In this document: in pieces, positions 33,440-41,937 of the stretch | Layout of the letters: each line of letters opens with the position of its first letter | How positions within the stretch are numbered: position 1 is the first letter of the stretch | From: Pseudonocardia broussonetiae | GTDB taxonomy: Bacteria > Actinomycetota > Actinomycetes > Mycobacteriales > Pseudonocardiaceae | DNA: 64,000 bases | Reading direction: 5' to 3' | NCBI RefSeq assembly: GCF_013155125.1 | Contig: NZ_CP053564.1 | Location: 3,169,501 to 3,233,500 of the forward strand | The notes under the pieces: model-generated | The model's input: the letters and a program-made list of their open reading frames with translations, nothing else | Databases searched by the model: none | Told to the model about the DNA's origin: nothing | Program-made: the position numbers and the translations under genes

Positions 33440-34477
33440 GTGCTCGCGTACCGGATGGTGGAACCAGGCAGAGCCGCGCTCGTCGACGTCGGCGTGCCGG
33501 AGCCCGGTCCGGGACAGGTGCGGCTCGACGTGCTCGCGGTGGGGATCTGCCACTCCGACCTCCACGTCGTCGACCACGGCGCAGGTGCCGCGTGGGCGCT
33601 GCCGTTCACCCTCGGCCACGAGATCTGCGGCCGGGTGGCGGCGCTGGGTGCCGGGGTCGAGGGGCCGGCGGTCGGGGCCCAGGTCGTGGTCCACGCCCCG
33701 GTGGGCTGCGGGCGCTGTCCGCGGTGCGTGCAGGGCCGGACGAACTACTGCGACGAGCGCCGCACCCTGCCGGCCGCGGGCGTCGGGCTGGGGGTCGACG
33801 GGGGAATGGCCGCGGCCCTCGTCGTCGGGCAGGAGCGACTGGTCGCGGCGGACGGGCTGGATCCGGCACTGGCCGCCACGCTGACCGACGCGGGGCTCAC
33901 CTCGTTCCACGCCGTCGAGGGGTGTCGGGACGCGCTCGCGGCCGCCGGGTCGGTCGCCGTCGTCATCGGGGTCGGCGGCCTGGGGCACCTGGCGATCGGG
34001 ATCCTGCGCGCGGCCGGAGCGTCGCGCATCGTGGCCGTGGACACCCGGGAGGAGGCCCTGGACCTGGGACGGTGGGCCGGTGCTGACGTGGCCGTCGCTC
34101 CCGCGGGTGCCGAGGCGGCGGTCCGCGGCGCGTCCGGCGGGCGCGGAGCCGACGCGGTGCTCGACTTCGCCGCGGTCCAGTCGAGTCTCGACCTGGTGGC
34201 GGTGCTGCTGCGCACGGCGGGGGAGCTCGTCGTCGTCGGGAGCGGGGGCGGCGTCCTGCCGGTCACCAAGCCGGGTCCCCTGCCCTCGGGTGCGGGGATC
34301 CGGCTGCCGTTCTGGGGTTCGCGGAAGGAGCTGGTCGAGGTCGTCGAGCTCGCGCGGGCCGGGGCGGTCCGGGCCCGGACGCGGACCTTCGGGCTGGGGG
34401 AGGCCGAGGAGGCGTTCGACGAGCTGCGCCGCGGCGCGATCGTCGGGCGGGCGGTGCTGGTGCCGGACCGGGCCTGA
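33440..34477 (+). CDS. Zinc-dependent alcohol dehydrogenase
   Basis: A 345-residue medium-chain dehydrogenase. Catalytic zinc ligands appear in GICHSD (Cys37) and TLGHEICG (His60, Glu61). Structural zinc Cys are 90, 93, 96 and 104 (CGRCPRCVQGRTNYC). The NAD(P) loop is VIGVGGLGHLAI near 173. The closest named types are secondary-alcohol and formaldehyde-type enzymes, but the substrate cannot be told. A GTG start follows GAGGAAGGA. Its operator suggests it is expressed with the catabolic genes. It is convergent with the first SDR, ending 6 bases from its stop. Confidence 0.88.
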   Translation: MLAYRMVEPGRAALVDVGVPEPGPGQVRLDVLAVGICHSDLHVVDHGAGAAWALPFTLGHEICGRVAALGAGVEGPAVGAQVVVHAPVGCGRCPRCVQGRTNYCDERRTLPAAGVGLGVDGGMAAALVVGQERLVAADGLDPALAATLTDAGLTSFHAVEGCRDALAAAGSVAVVIGVGGLGHLAIGILRAAGASRIVAVDTREEALDLGRWAGADVAVAPAGAEAAVRGASGGRGADAVLDFAAVQSSLDLVAVLLRTAGELVVVGSGGGVLPVTKPGPLPSGAGIRLPFWGSRKELVEVVELARAGAVRARTRTFGLGEAEEAFDELRRGAIVGRAVLVPDRA

Positions 34478-34483
34478 CCCCGT

Positions 34484-35230
34484 TCAGCGGGCGGACCAGC
34501 CCCCGTCGACGAAGACCTCGGAACCGGTCGTGTAGGCGGAGTCGTCGCTCGCCAGGAAGGCCACGGCGGCGGCGACGTCGGCCGGTCTCCCGAGCCGTCG
34601 CATCGGGGTGTTCGCCAGCATCGCCGCGTGCCGCTCGGTGCCGCCGAAGCGCTCCTGCAGCTGCGCCGTGCCGATGAACCCCGGGACGACGGAGTTGACC
34701 CGGACCCCGCGGGTGGCCCAGTGCAGCGCCGCGTTCATGGTCATCGCGCGGACCGCGCCCTTCGCCGCGGCGTAGGCGACGCTGTTCGCGAGGCCGCCGG
34801 TGGCGCCCAGGACCGAGGCGATGTTGACGATCGCGCCGCCACCGCTGCGCTCGATGAGCGGCCCCACGTGCTTCATCCCCAGCCAGGTGCCGGTCTGGTC
34901 GACGTCGACGACCTGGTCCCAGCGCGTGCGGTCCTCGTCCTCGACGGTCGCCAGGCTGCCGATCCCGGCGTTGTTGACCAGTGCGTGGATCGCGCCCCAC
35001 CGCTCGTGCACCGCCGCGACCGTCCGCTGCCACCCGTCCTCGTCGGCCACGTCGAGTCCCAGCGCGACGGTCTCCCCGTCGAGGCGGTCGGCGAGCGCCG
35101 CGCAGGCCGCCGGGTCGAGGTCGGTCAGTGCGACCGAGGCGCCCTCGGCCGCCAGTCGGGTCGCGATCGCCGTGCCGAGGCCACCGGTGGCGCCGGTCAG
35201 CAGCACGCGTCGGTCGTCGAGTCGTCGCAT
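34484..35230 (-). CDS. Short-chain dehydrogenase/reductase
   Basis: A 248-residue SDR. The cofactor loop is TGATGGLGTA near 13-22, then NNAG (85 or so), and the catalytic Tyr-Lys pair in SVAYAAAKGAV. An Asp in LTDLDP at the end of the second strand favours NAD over NADP. It may oxidise a hydroxyacyl intermediate of the cluster. It is divergent from the importer operon, and an operator with its own -10 lies directly upstream. Confidence 0.9.
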   Translation of the reverse strand: MRRLDDRRVLLTGATGGLGTAIATRLAAEGASVALTDLDPAACAALADRLDGETVALGLDVADEDGWQRTVAAVHERWGAIHALVNNAGIGSLATVEDEDRTRWDQVVDVDQTGTWLGMKHVGPLIERSGGGAIVNIASVLGATGGLANSVAYAAAKGAVRAMTMNAALHWATRGVRVNSVVPGFIGTAQLQERFGGTERHAAMLANTPMRRLGRPADVAAAVAFLASDDSAYTTGSEVFVDGGWSAR

Positions 35231-35241
35231 GGAACTCCTTC

Positions 35242-35263
35242 GAACTGAGGTCAGTTCATCCTA
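35242..35263 (-). promoter_or_regulatory. Operator and -10 box of the minus-strand SDR
   Basis: GAACTGA-GG-TCAGTTC (35242-35257) is a perfect palindrome just before the SDR gene. TAGGAT (35258-35263, minus strand) is a good -10, so the operator covers the transcription start. The spacer is 2 rather than the 7 bases of the other sites. Confidence 0.6.
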
Positions 35264-35271
35264 CTGCCGTC

Positions 35272-35329
35272 TTGTGGGGGACGCCACTCCGGCCTACGGT
35301 TCCCAACCTGAACTGAACTCGTCTCAGTT
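35272..35329 (+). promoter_or_regulatory. Promoter and operator of the ABC importer operon
   Basis: TTGTGG (35272-35277), 17 bases, then TACGGT (35295-35300) form a promoter. A perfect operator AACTGA-N7-TCAGTT covers 35311-35329, directly after the likely start site. A repressor there would block the operon. Confidence 0.7.
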
Positions 35330-35352
35330 AAATCCTCTCCAAGGGAGTAGAG

Positions 35353-36552
35353 ATGCTCGATCGACGCACAGGGGTGCTCGCGGTCCTCGCCGCGGTCCTC
35401 GCCCTGGTACTGGCCGCCTGCGGCGGCGGACCACAGTCCGCCGCTCCCGGTGACGACGGGTCCGGCCCGATCACGATCGGCGCCTGGATCCCGCTCACCG
35501 GTGCACAGGCCGCCTCCGGGGTGCCGCAGATGGAGGGGGCCAAGGCCTACTTCAGCTGGTTGAACGAGAACGGCGGCATCAACGGACGGCAGGTGGACTG
35601 GATCGTCAAGGACAACGCCTACGACCCGCAGCAGACCGTGCAGGCAGCGCGGGCGCTGATCGGGCAGGACGAGGTCGTCGCCATCGTCAACGCCAACGGC
35701 GTCGCGCCGTCCGAGGCGGCCTTCCCGTTCGTCCTCGAGCAGTCGGAGGTCCCGATCGTCGACCACTACGGCGGCATCGCCGCCTGGTACGACCCGCCGC
35801 GACCGCTGCTGTTCGGGACCCAGACGCTGTACGAGGACCAGGCCGCGGCGATGGCCCAGTGGGCCGTCGAGTCCGGCGCGCGCAGGCTCGTCGTGGTGCA
35901 CGACGACCCCAAGGCCTTCGCGGACGTCGCCGCCCAGATCGGCCCGGCGGCGACCCGCGCGGACGGGTCCACGACCACGACCGCGGTGCCGGTCAAGCTC
36001 GGCACCACCGACTTCGCCCCGGCGGTCAGCCAGGTCGAGGCCGCGGGTGGCGACGCCGTGATGCTGATCCTCCCCGCCCCCGAGGCCGCGGCCTACCTCA
36101 AGGCGGCCCAGCTGCAGGGCGTCACGCTGCCCACCTACGGCTACTCGCCCACCGCGTCGAGCACGACCGTGACGCTGGCGGGCGCGGCGGCGGAGGGGTT
36201 CCGGGCGGTCTCGCTGGTGCGGGCGCCCACCGACCAGAGCCCGGCGATGCAGCAGTTCCGCGAGGTCATGGCGACCTACGCGCCCAGCCAGCCCGCGGAC
36301 TTCTCCACGCTGCTCGGCTACGCGAACGCCGCCGTGTTCGCCGAGGTGGTGAAGACGATCCAGGGCCCGGTCACGGCCGAGTCGATCGTCGAGGCCTACC
36401 GCGGCGCCTCCGCCGTGGACACCGGGGTGGCCCCCACCATGTCCTTCTCCGCGGACCAGCACGTGGGCACCCGGGACGTGCAGCGGGTGACCGTCCGGGA
36501 CGGGCAGTGGAACGCCGAGGGCGACTTCGTCAGCGCGCCGGACCGGAGCTGA
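35353..36552 (+). CDS. Branched-chain-type ABC substrate-binding lipoprotein (LivK-like)
   Basis: A 399-residue lipoprotein. The signal peptide carries the lipobox LAAC (VLALVLAACGGG). The mature part is a type I periplasmic-binding fold with GAWIPLTGAQAASG near the start and WAVESGARRLVVVHDD later. Such proteins bind amino acids, aromatic acids or other carboxylates; the surrounding CoA-dependent degradation suggests a carboxylate. An AAGGGAG site precedes the ATG. It is the first gene of the importer operon. Confidence 0.9.
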   Translation: MLDRRTGVLAVLAAVLALVLAACGGGPQSAAPGDDGSGPITIGAWIPLTGAQAASGVPQMEGAKAYFSWLNENGGINGRQVDWIVKDNAYDPQQTVQAARALIGQDEVVAIVNANGVAPSEAAFPFVLEQSEVPIVDHYGGIAAWYDPPRPLLFGTQTLYEDQAAAMAQWAVESGARRLVVVHDDPKAFADVAAQIGPAATRADGSTTTTAVPVKLGTTDFAPAVSQVEAAGGDAVMLILPAPEAAAYLKAAQLQGVTLPTYGYSPTASSTTVTLAGAAAEGFRAVSLVRAPTDQSPAMQQFREVMATYAPSQPADFSTLLGYANAAVFAEVVKTIQGPVTAESIVEAYRGASAVDTGVAPTMSFSADQHVGTRDVQRVTVRDGQWNAEGDFVSAPDRS

Positions 36553-36639
36553 GGCCGGTGGACGCCCACGAGGTGCACCCCGCCCCGCCCGCGGTGGCGC
36601 GCCGCCCGATCGCCGACCCGGTCTGAAGGAGGCCCACCG

Positions 36640-37509
36640 ATGGAGCAGCTCTTCCTCGTCGTGGTGAGCGGTATCGCCAGCGGCGCCGTCTACGGCCTGC
36701 TCGGCCTGGGGCTGGTGATCATCTACCGGGCCACGGACGTGGTGAACTTCGCCCTGGCCAGCATGGCCACCCTCGCCGTGTACGTCGCGCTGATGGTCGT
36801 GGACCGCGGTCTCGGCGTGTGGGCGGGCCTGCTCGCGGCCGTGCTCGTGGCCGTCGTGGTCGGGCTCCTCGTGCGTGAGGTCCTGCTGCGTCCGCTCGGC
36901 TCGGGCCGGCTGTTCGCGGCGCTGGTCATGACGATGGGCGTCTCGCTCGTCATCGAGGCGCTGGTCAGCGCGATGTGGGGCACCGAGCCGCGGGCGTTCC
37001 CGCCGCTGGTCGCCGGCAGCGTCTCGTTCGGCTCCGCGGCGCTCGCGACCCAGGACCTGGTGGTGATCGGGGTGTCCGCCGCGGCGATGCTCGCGGTGGG
37101 CTGGCTGTTCACCCGCACCACGCTGGGGTCGGCGATGCGCGCCGCGGCGGAGTCGGCCACCACGGCCCAGATCATCGGTGTGCCCGCGCAGAAGGTGGCG
37201 CGGATCGCCTGGGCCCTCGGGCTCGGGCTCGCCGCACTCGCCTCGGTGCTCTACGCCCCCCGGGTGGGGCTGGCCCCGATGGTGCTGTCGGCGCCCCTGT
37301 TCCGCGCGTTCGCGGGGATCTTCCTGGGTGGCCTGACGAGCATGCACGGCGCCGTGATCGGCGGCGTGACCATCGGTGTGCTGGAGAACCTGGCGGCCTC
37401 GTACGTCTCGGCGAACTTCCGCGACACGTTCGTGTTCGCGCTCACCGTGCTGATCCTGCTGCTGCGGCCGCAGGGCATCTTCGGCACCCGCAGCTTCGAG
37501 AGGGTGTGA
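36640..37509 (+). CDS. Branched-chain-type ABC permease (LivH-like)
   Basis: A 289-residue permease of the LivH/LivM family with about eight hydrophobic segments. The conserved loop is present (GSAMRAAAESATTAQIIGVP and QKVARIAWALG), which couples to the ATPase. GAAGGAGG precedes the ATG. It overlaps the fused permease/ATPase gene by GTGA, so both are coupled. It must pair with the LivM-like domain of that protein. Confidence 0.92.
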   Translation: MEQLFLVVVSGIASGAVYGLLGLGLVIIYRATDVVNFALASMATLAVYVALMVVDRGLGVWAGLLAAVLVAVVVGLLVREVLLRPLGSGRLFAALVMTMGVSLVIEALVSAMWGTEPRAFPPLVAGSVSFGSAALATQDLVVIGVSAAAMLAVGWLFTRTTLGSAMRAAAESATTAQIIGVPAQKVARIAWALGLGLAALASVLYAPRVGLAPMVLSAPLFRAFAGIFLGGLTSMHGAVIGGVTIGVLENLAASYVSANFRDTFVFALTVLILLLRPQGIFGTRSFERV

Positions 37510-40001
37510 CCGGCGTGCTCTGGTCATGGCGGCTCCTGGGCCGGGCGCTTCTCGCCCCGCTGGCCGCAGTCGTACTGGTGCTGGCCATCGAGGGCGGCGC
37601 GCTGCCCGCGTTCCAGGCCTACTCGGTGGCGCTGGCCGCGACCTACACGGTCCTGGTGCTGAGCGTCGGCCTCCTGGCGGGATGGGCGGGCATCTGGTCC
37701 GTCGGGCACCCGGCGCTCTTCGCGATCGGTGCCTACACCGTGGCGTACGGCTCGGCGCACGGCTGGGCGCTGGAGCCGACCGTCCTGGTGGCGATGCTGC
37801 TCGCGGGGGGCTGCGGTGCGTTCCTCGGCTTCGCGGGCGCCCGCTTCTCCGTCCTCTACATCGCCCTGCTGACCCTGGCGTTCAGCCTGGTGGCCCTGGA
37901 GGTCATCAACCGCTGGGTGGACGTGACCGGGGGGGACCAGGGGGTCGCGGTCGGGGAGCTCACCAGTGTGTTCGGCCTGGGAGTGTTGGGCGGCGGAGGC
38001 TCGGAGGCCGTCGTGGCGGCGATCCTCACCGCGGGCGTCGTCGTCGCCGTCGCCGTGCTCGCCCGCGGGACCAGCCTGCGGATGCGGATGATGGCGGCCA
38101 AGTCGCACCCGGTCGTCGCCCGCTCGGTCGGCATCGCGCCGGAGGCGCAGAGCGCCCTGGCGTTCGGCGTGAGTGGCGCCGTGACGGGGCTGGCCGGGGT
38201 GCTGCTCGGCCTGATCACCGGATTCGTCAGCCCCGAGACCTTCTCCCTGACGCTGGGCATCAACACGGTCGCGGCGGCGGTGCTCGGCGGCGTGGGGACG
38301 GTCGCGGGCGGCGTGTTCGGCGGGGTGTTCCTCGCGTTCGCGCCCTCCCTCGCCGATCTGCTCGGCATCGACCAGCTCATCCTGCAGGGGTCGCTGCTCG
38401 TCCTCACCCTGCTGCTGCTGCCGACCGGGATCGTCCCGGCGGTCGGCAGCCTGCTGCGCACGCTGCTGCGCCGACTGCGACCGGCCGCCGTGACGACGGC
38501 GCAACCTCCGCCGCCCCTCGACGGACCGCCGGTCCGGCGCACGCACGACGCGGTGCTCGAGGTGGGCGGTCTCGGGGTCGCCTTCGGCGGCCTGCAGGCT
38601 CTCGACGGCGTGTCCCTGACCGTGCGGCCCGGCGAGGTCGTGGCGATCATCGGACCGAACGGGGCGGGAAAGACGACGCTGGTCAACGCCCTGTGCGGGT
38701 TGCTGTCCGGCGGGAGGACGAGCGGGTCGGCGACCTTCGCCGGCGCGGACCTGCTCCGCGTCCGGGCGATCCGGCGCCGCGCACTGGGGATCGGCCGGAC
38801 GTTCCAGCACGCCGAGGTCTTCGGCGAGCTGACCGTGGCCGAGAACCTCCTGTGCGCCACCCGGTGGGTCACCTCCGCCCGACGGCGCGAGGCGGAGGCG
38901 CTGCTGGCGCAGGTCGGACTCGCCGGCCTCGGCGGGCGCTATCCCGACCAGCTGCCGTTCGGTCCGCAGAAGCGGCTCGACCTCGCACGCGCGATGGCCG
39001 AGCGGGCGCGGCTGCTGATCATGGACGAGCCCTTCGGCGGGTTGGACTCCGCCGAGCGCGGCCTGCTCGCCGCGCAGATCGAGCGGGTGCGTGCAGCGGG
39101 GACCTCGGTGATCATCATCGACCACGTCCTGGAGGACCTGTTCGCGGTCGCCGACCGCGTGGTCGCCTTCGACTTCGGTCGGCCGATCGGGGAGGGCCCG
39201 CCGGCGGAGATCATGGCCGACGAGCAGGTGCGCCGCAGCTACCTCGGGGTCACGTCCGCGGAGCGCCCGCGCGCGCCCGCCCCTACGGGGGCCGCCCCGG
39301 TCCTGACGCTGAGCGGCGTGACCCGGCGCTACGGCGGGGTCACCGCTCTCACCGGGATCGACCTGGTCGTGCGCGGGGGCGCGATCCTCGCCGTGGTGGG
39401 CGCCAACGGTGCGGGGAAGAGCACCCTGGGCCAGATCCTGCACGGCACCCTCGCCCCGACCACGGGCGAGCGGACGGTCCCGGACCTGCTCCGGAGCAGC
39501 CTGGTCCCGGAGGGGCGGGCGCTCTTCCGGACCCTGTCGGTCCGCGAGAACCTCGAGGTCGCGGGCTACGCGGCCGGGGTGAAGGGCCGCGAGCTCCGGT
39601 CCCGGATCGACGACGCGGCCGGGTGGCTGCCCGAACGCGTCCGGACCCGGCTCGAGCTGCCCGCCGCCGCGCTGTCCGGCGGGGAGCAGCAGCTGCTGGC
39701 CGTGGCGCGCGCCCTGATCGCCGGACCGCGCCTGCTCGTGGTCGACGAGCCGGCCCTCGGCCTGGCGCCCGCGCTGGTGGACGAGGTCTACGGCCGGATC
39801 GCCCGGCTGACCGAGGACGGCGTCACCGTCGTCGTGCTGGAACAGCTCCTGACGCGCGCGCTGACGGTCGCGCACGAGGTCGTGGTGCTCCACGAGGGGG
39901 CGATCGGCGCGACCGGCTCGCCGGACGACCCGACGTTCGCCGGGCGCGCGGAGCGCGCCTACTTCGGGTCGTCGACGTCGGAGGACCCGGTGAGCCCTTG
40001 A
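37506..40001 (+). CDS. Fused LivM-LivG-LivF: ABC permease with two ATPase domains
   Basis: An 831-residue triple fusion. Residues 1 to about 325 are the LivM-type permease (hydrophobic segments; MMAAKSHPVVARSVGIAPEA). A Pro-rich linker PPPPLDGPPVRRTH near 335-350 leads to ATPase 1 (LivG type), with Walker A GPNGAGKTT near 383, signature-like FGPQKRLDLARA and Walker B RLLIMDEPFGGLD. ATPase 2 (LivF type) begins near 600 with GANGAGKST near 631, LSGGEQQLLAVARAL and RLLVVDEPALGLAP. The LivF-type part is about a dozen residues shorter than usual between Walker A and VPEGR. GTG overlaps the LivH gene by GTGA. Confidence 0.9.
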   Translation: MTGVLWSWRLLGRALLAPLAAVVLVLAIEGGALPAFQAYSVALAATYTVLVLSVGLLAGWAGIWSVGHPALFAIGAYTVAYGSAHGWALEPTVLVAMLLAGGCGAFLGFAGARFSVLYIALLTLAFSLVALEVINRWVDVTGGDQGVAVGELTSVFGLGVLGGGGSEAVVAAILTAGVVVAVAVLARGTSLRMRMMAAKSHPVVARSVGIAPEAQSALAFGVSGAVTGLAGVLLGLITGFVSPETFSLTLGINTVAAAVLGGVGTVAGGVFGGVFLAFAPSLADLLGIDQLILQGSLLVLTLLLLPTGIVPAVGSLLRTLLRRLRPAAVTTAQPPPPLDGPPVRRTHDAVLEVGGLGVAFGGLQALDGVSLTVRPGEVVAIIGPNGAGKTTLVNALCGLLSGGRTSGSATFAGADLLRVRAIRRRALGIGRTFQHAEVFGELTVAENLLCATRWVTSARRREAEALLAQVGLAGLGGRYPDQLPFGPQKRLDLARAMAERARLLIMDEPFGGLDSAERGLLAAQIERVRAAGTSVIIIDHVLEDLFAVADRVVAFDFGRPIGEGPPAEIMADEQVRRSYLGVTSAERPRAPAPTGAAPVLTLSGVTRRYGGVTALTGIDLVVRGGAILAVVGANGAGKSTLGQILHGTLAPTTGERTVPDLLRSSLVPEGRALFRTLSVRENLEVAGYAAGVKGRELRSRIDDAAGWLPERVRTRLELPAAALSGGEQQLLAVARALIAGPRLLVVDEPALGLAPALVDEVYGRIARLTEDGVTVVVLEQLLTRALTVAHEVVVLHEGAIGATGSPDDPTFAGRAERAYFGSSTSEDPVSP

Positions 40002-40043
40002 CAACGCCCGGATCTCCGCGAACTATCTGACTTGAATTCAGTT
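39998..40043 (+). promoter_or_regulatory. Promoter and operator of the enoyl-CoA-hydratase operon
   Basis: TTGACA (39998-40003), a 17-base spacer, then AACTAT (40021-40026) make a strong promoter that overlaps the end of the importer gene. ATCTGA-N7-TCAGTT (40025-40043) overlaps the -10, so repression is likely. Confidence 0.75.
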
Positions 40044-40059
40044 CAACTTGGAGGATGAC

Positions 40060-40848
40060 ATGGCTGCCGAAGACGACATCCAGTTCGAGCGGGACGGTCA
40101 CGTCGCGCGCATCTGGCTGAACCGGCCCCACAAGCGCAACTGCATCACCGTGCCGATGCTGCACAAGCTCGACGAGTACATCACCGAGATCGAGGCCGAC
40201 CCGGAGCTGCGGGTCGTCGTGGTCCGCGGGCGCGGCAACACCTTCTCCTCCGGCTTCGACCTCGACAGCCTGCAGGCGGAGTTCATCGGCACGAGCACCG
40301 CGATGGACGTCGCGGTCGTGTCCGCCAAGGTCTGCGACCGCCTCTACAACATGAGCAAGCCCTCCGTCGCTGTCCTCGAGGGCTACGTCACGGCCGGCGG
40401 CTTCGAGATCATGATCTCCTGCGACTTCGCGATCGCGGACGAGTCCGCCCAGATCGGCGACTTCCACATCCGCCGGGCGCTCTTCGGCGGCGCGGGCCCG
40501 ATCTACCGGCTGCCCCGGATGCTCGGCATCCGCAAGACCAAGGAGCTCATGCTCACCGGCAAGCTGCTGTCGGGCAAGGAGGCCGCCGACTTCGAGCTGG
40601 TCAACGACAGCGCCCCGGCCGAGCAGCTGGACGAGACCGTCGAGGAGTTCATCAGCCACCTCACGGACAAGAGCCCGTTCCAGATGAAGCTGACCAAGAT
40701 GGCGATCGACCGCGGCCTGGATGCGGACATCGCCTCGCTGATGGTGCTGGAGCACCTCGCGGTCGGCGTCACGCTCAACTCCCAGGACGCCGCCGAGGGT
40801 GTCGCGGCCTTCCTGGAGAAGCGCGATCCCAAGTGGACGGGCCGCTGA
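40060..40848 (+). CDS. Enoyl-CoA hydratase/isomerase (crotonase) family protein
   Basis: A 262-residue crotonase-fold protein. The CoA-binding ends and oxyanion-hole strands SSGFDLDSLQAE and TAGGFEIMISCDFAIADES are present. Crotonases often use two Glu; here the first is at FEIM but the second site reads IGDFH instead of the usual PE, so plain hydratase activity is doubtful. Isomerase, lyase or hydrolase activity is possible. ATG 40060 follows GGAGG with a five-base gap; an in-frame TTG upstream is weaker. It is the first gene behind the operator-controlled promoter. Confidence 0.85.
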   Translation: MAAEDDIQFERDGHVARIWLNRPHKRNCITVPMLHKLDEYITEIEADPELRVVVVRGRGNTFSSGFDLDSLQAEFIGTSTAMDVAVVSAKVCDRLYNMSKPSVAVLEGYVTAGGFEIMISCDFAIADESAQIGDFHIRRALFGGAGPIYRLPRMLGIRKTKELMLTGKLLSGKEAADFELVNDSAPAEQLDETVEEFISHLTDKSPFQMKLTKMAIDRGLDADIASLMVLEHLAVGVTLNSQDAAEGVAAFLEKRDPKWTGR

Positions 40849-40908
40849 CCGACGAGGTGACCGTGCCGGCCCGTCCTGGACGGGTGCGGCCCCGAGTGAG
40901 GGAGTGAG

Positions 40909-41937
40909 ATGACCGAGACCGCGGTGGACGCCGTCGTCGACGCCGATCCGGTGCTCGCGACGCGCGTGCGGCACGCACTCGGCCTGCCGCCCGCGGATCG
41001 GCTGGCCGTGCTGGAGGGCGGGCGTTCGGGGCTGACCTACGAGATCGGCACGGGTGCGGACCGCTGCGTCGTCAAGGCGGTTCCGCCCGGGCGCCGGGCG
41101 CGCGGACGCAACGACGTCCTGCACCAGGCCGCGATCCTGACCGCGCTGGCGGGCTCGGCGGTGCCGGTGCCCGGCGTGCGGGCCGTGGACGCCGAGCCTC
41201 CCGCCTGGTTCGCCATGGAGTTCGCCCGCGGCGGCGCGGCGGAGCCGATCCTGCTCGTGGACGCCGAGACCGCGCCCGCGCTGGCCCGCACCCGCATGCT
41301 GGTGGCGGCGAGGGTGCTCGGCGCCCTGCACGCCGTGCCGCTCGACGCGGTGGAGCACGCGGTCGCCGCGAGCGGTCGCGACGTGCCGCCCGCGGCGGGC
41401 GCGGGTGCCGAGGTCGACCGGTGGGCGCAGACGATGCAGGCGGTCCCGGAGGACCTCCGGCCCGGTGGTGCCGCCCTGGTCGAGGAGCTGCTCACCACCG
41501 TGCCCGGGCCGGTGCCCGCGGTCGTCGTGCACGGGGACTTCCGGTTGGGCAACCTCCTGTTCGAGGGCGCGGACCCGGTCGCGCTGGTGGACTGGGAGAT
41601 CTGGGGCGTCGGCGATCCCCGGGTGGACCTCGGCTGGTTCGGCGTGTTCACCGACGGCCGGCTGTTCCCGGGATCGGGCCGGGTCGTCGAGGGCCTGCCG
41701 ACCGAGCGCGAGCTGGGCGAGGCCTACCGCGAGGCCCGCGGCGAGGACGGCGGCACCACCGCCGACGCCGCCTGGTTCAGTGCCCTGGGCCGGATGAAGA
41801 TGGCCGCGATCATGGGGCACAACCTCCTGCGGCACCGGACCGGGGCGCACCACGATCCCGTGCAGGAACAGCTGCCGCCCGCCATCGCCGCGTTGATCGC
41901 CGACGGTCGACGGCTCCTGGCGGAGGGCCTCCGATGA
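40909..41937 (+). CDS. Aminoglycoside-phosphotransferase-fold kinase (ACAD10/LvaA type)
   Basis: A 342-residue APH-fold kinase. The ATP Lys is in CVVKAVP. The catalytic loop is HGDFRLGNL and the metal-binding Asp is in LVDWEIWGVGDP, so all key residues are present. In the Pseudomonas putida levulinate pathway LvaA phosphorylates 4-hydroxyacyl-CoA, which a dehydrogenase-like protein then converts onward. In this cluster an acyl-CoA dehydrogenase and an SDR follow with ATGA overlaps. That supports an acyl-CoA substrate instead of antibiotic resistance, but it is inference. Confidence 0.85.
   Translation: MTETAVDAVVDADPVLATRVRHALGLPPADRLAVLEGGRSGLTYEIGTGADRCVVKAVPPGRRARGRNDVLHQAAILTALAGSAVPVPGVRAVDAEPPAWFAMEFARGGAAEPILLVDAETAPALARTRMLVAARVLGALHAVPLDAVEHAVAASGRDVPPAAGAGAEVDRWAQTMQAVPEDLRPGGAALVEELLTTVPGPVPAVVVHGDFRLGNLLFEGADPVALVDWEIWGVGDPRVDLGWFGVFTDGRLFPGSGRVVEGLPTERELGEAYREARGEDGGTTADAAWFSALGRMKMAAIMGHNLLRHRTGAHHDPVQEQLPPAIAALIADGRRLLAEGLR

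Noticed and set aside
36975..40001. Longer N terminus for the Liv fusion starting inside the LivH gene
   Set aside because: The extra part overlaps LivH in another frame. The GTGA junction at 37506 gives the natural start.
40909..41937. Annotating the APH-fold gene as antibiotic resistance
   Set aside because: It is coupled to SDR and acyl-CoA dehydrogenase genes in a catabolic operon, so an acyl-CoA substrate fits better.
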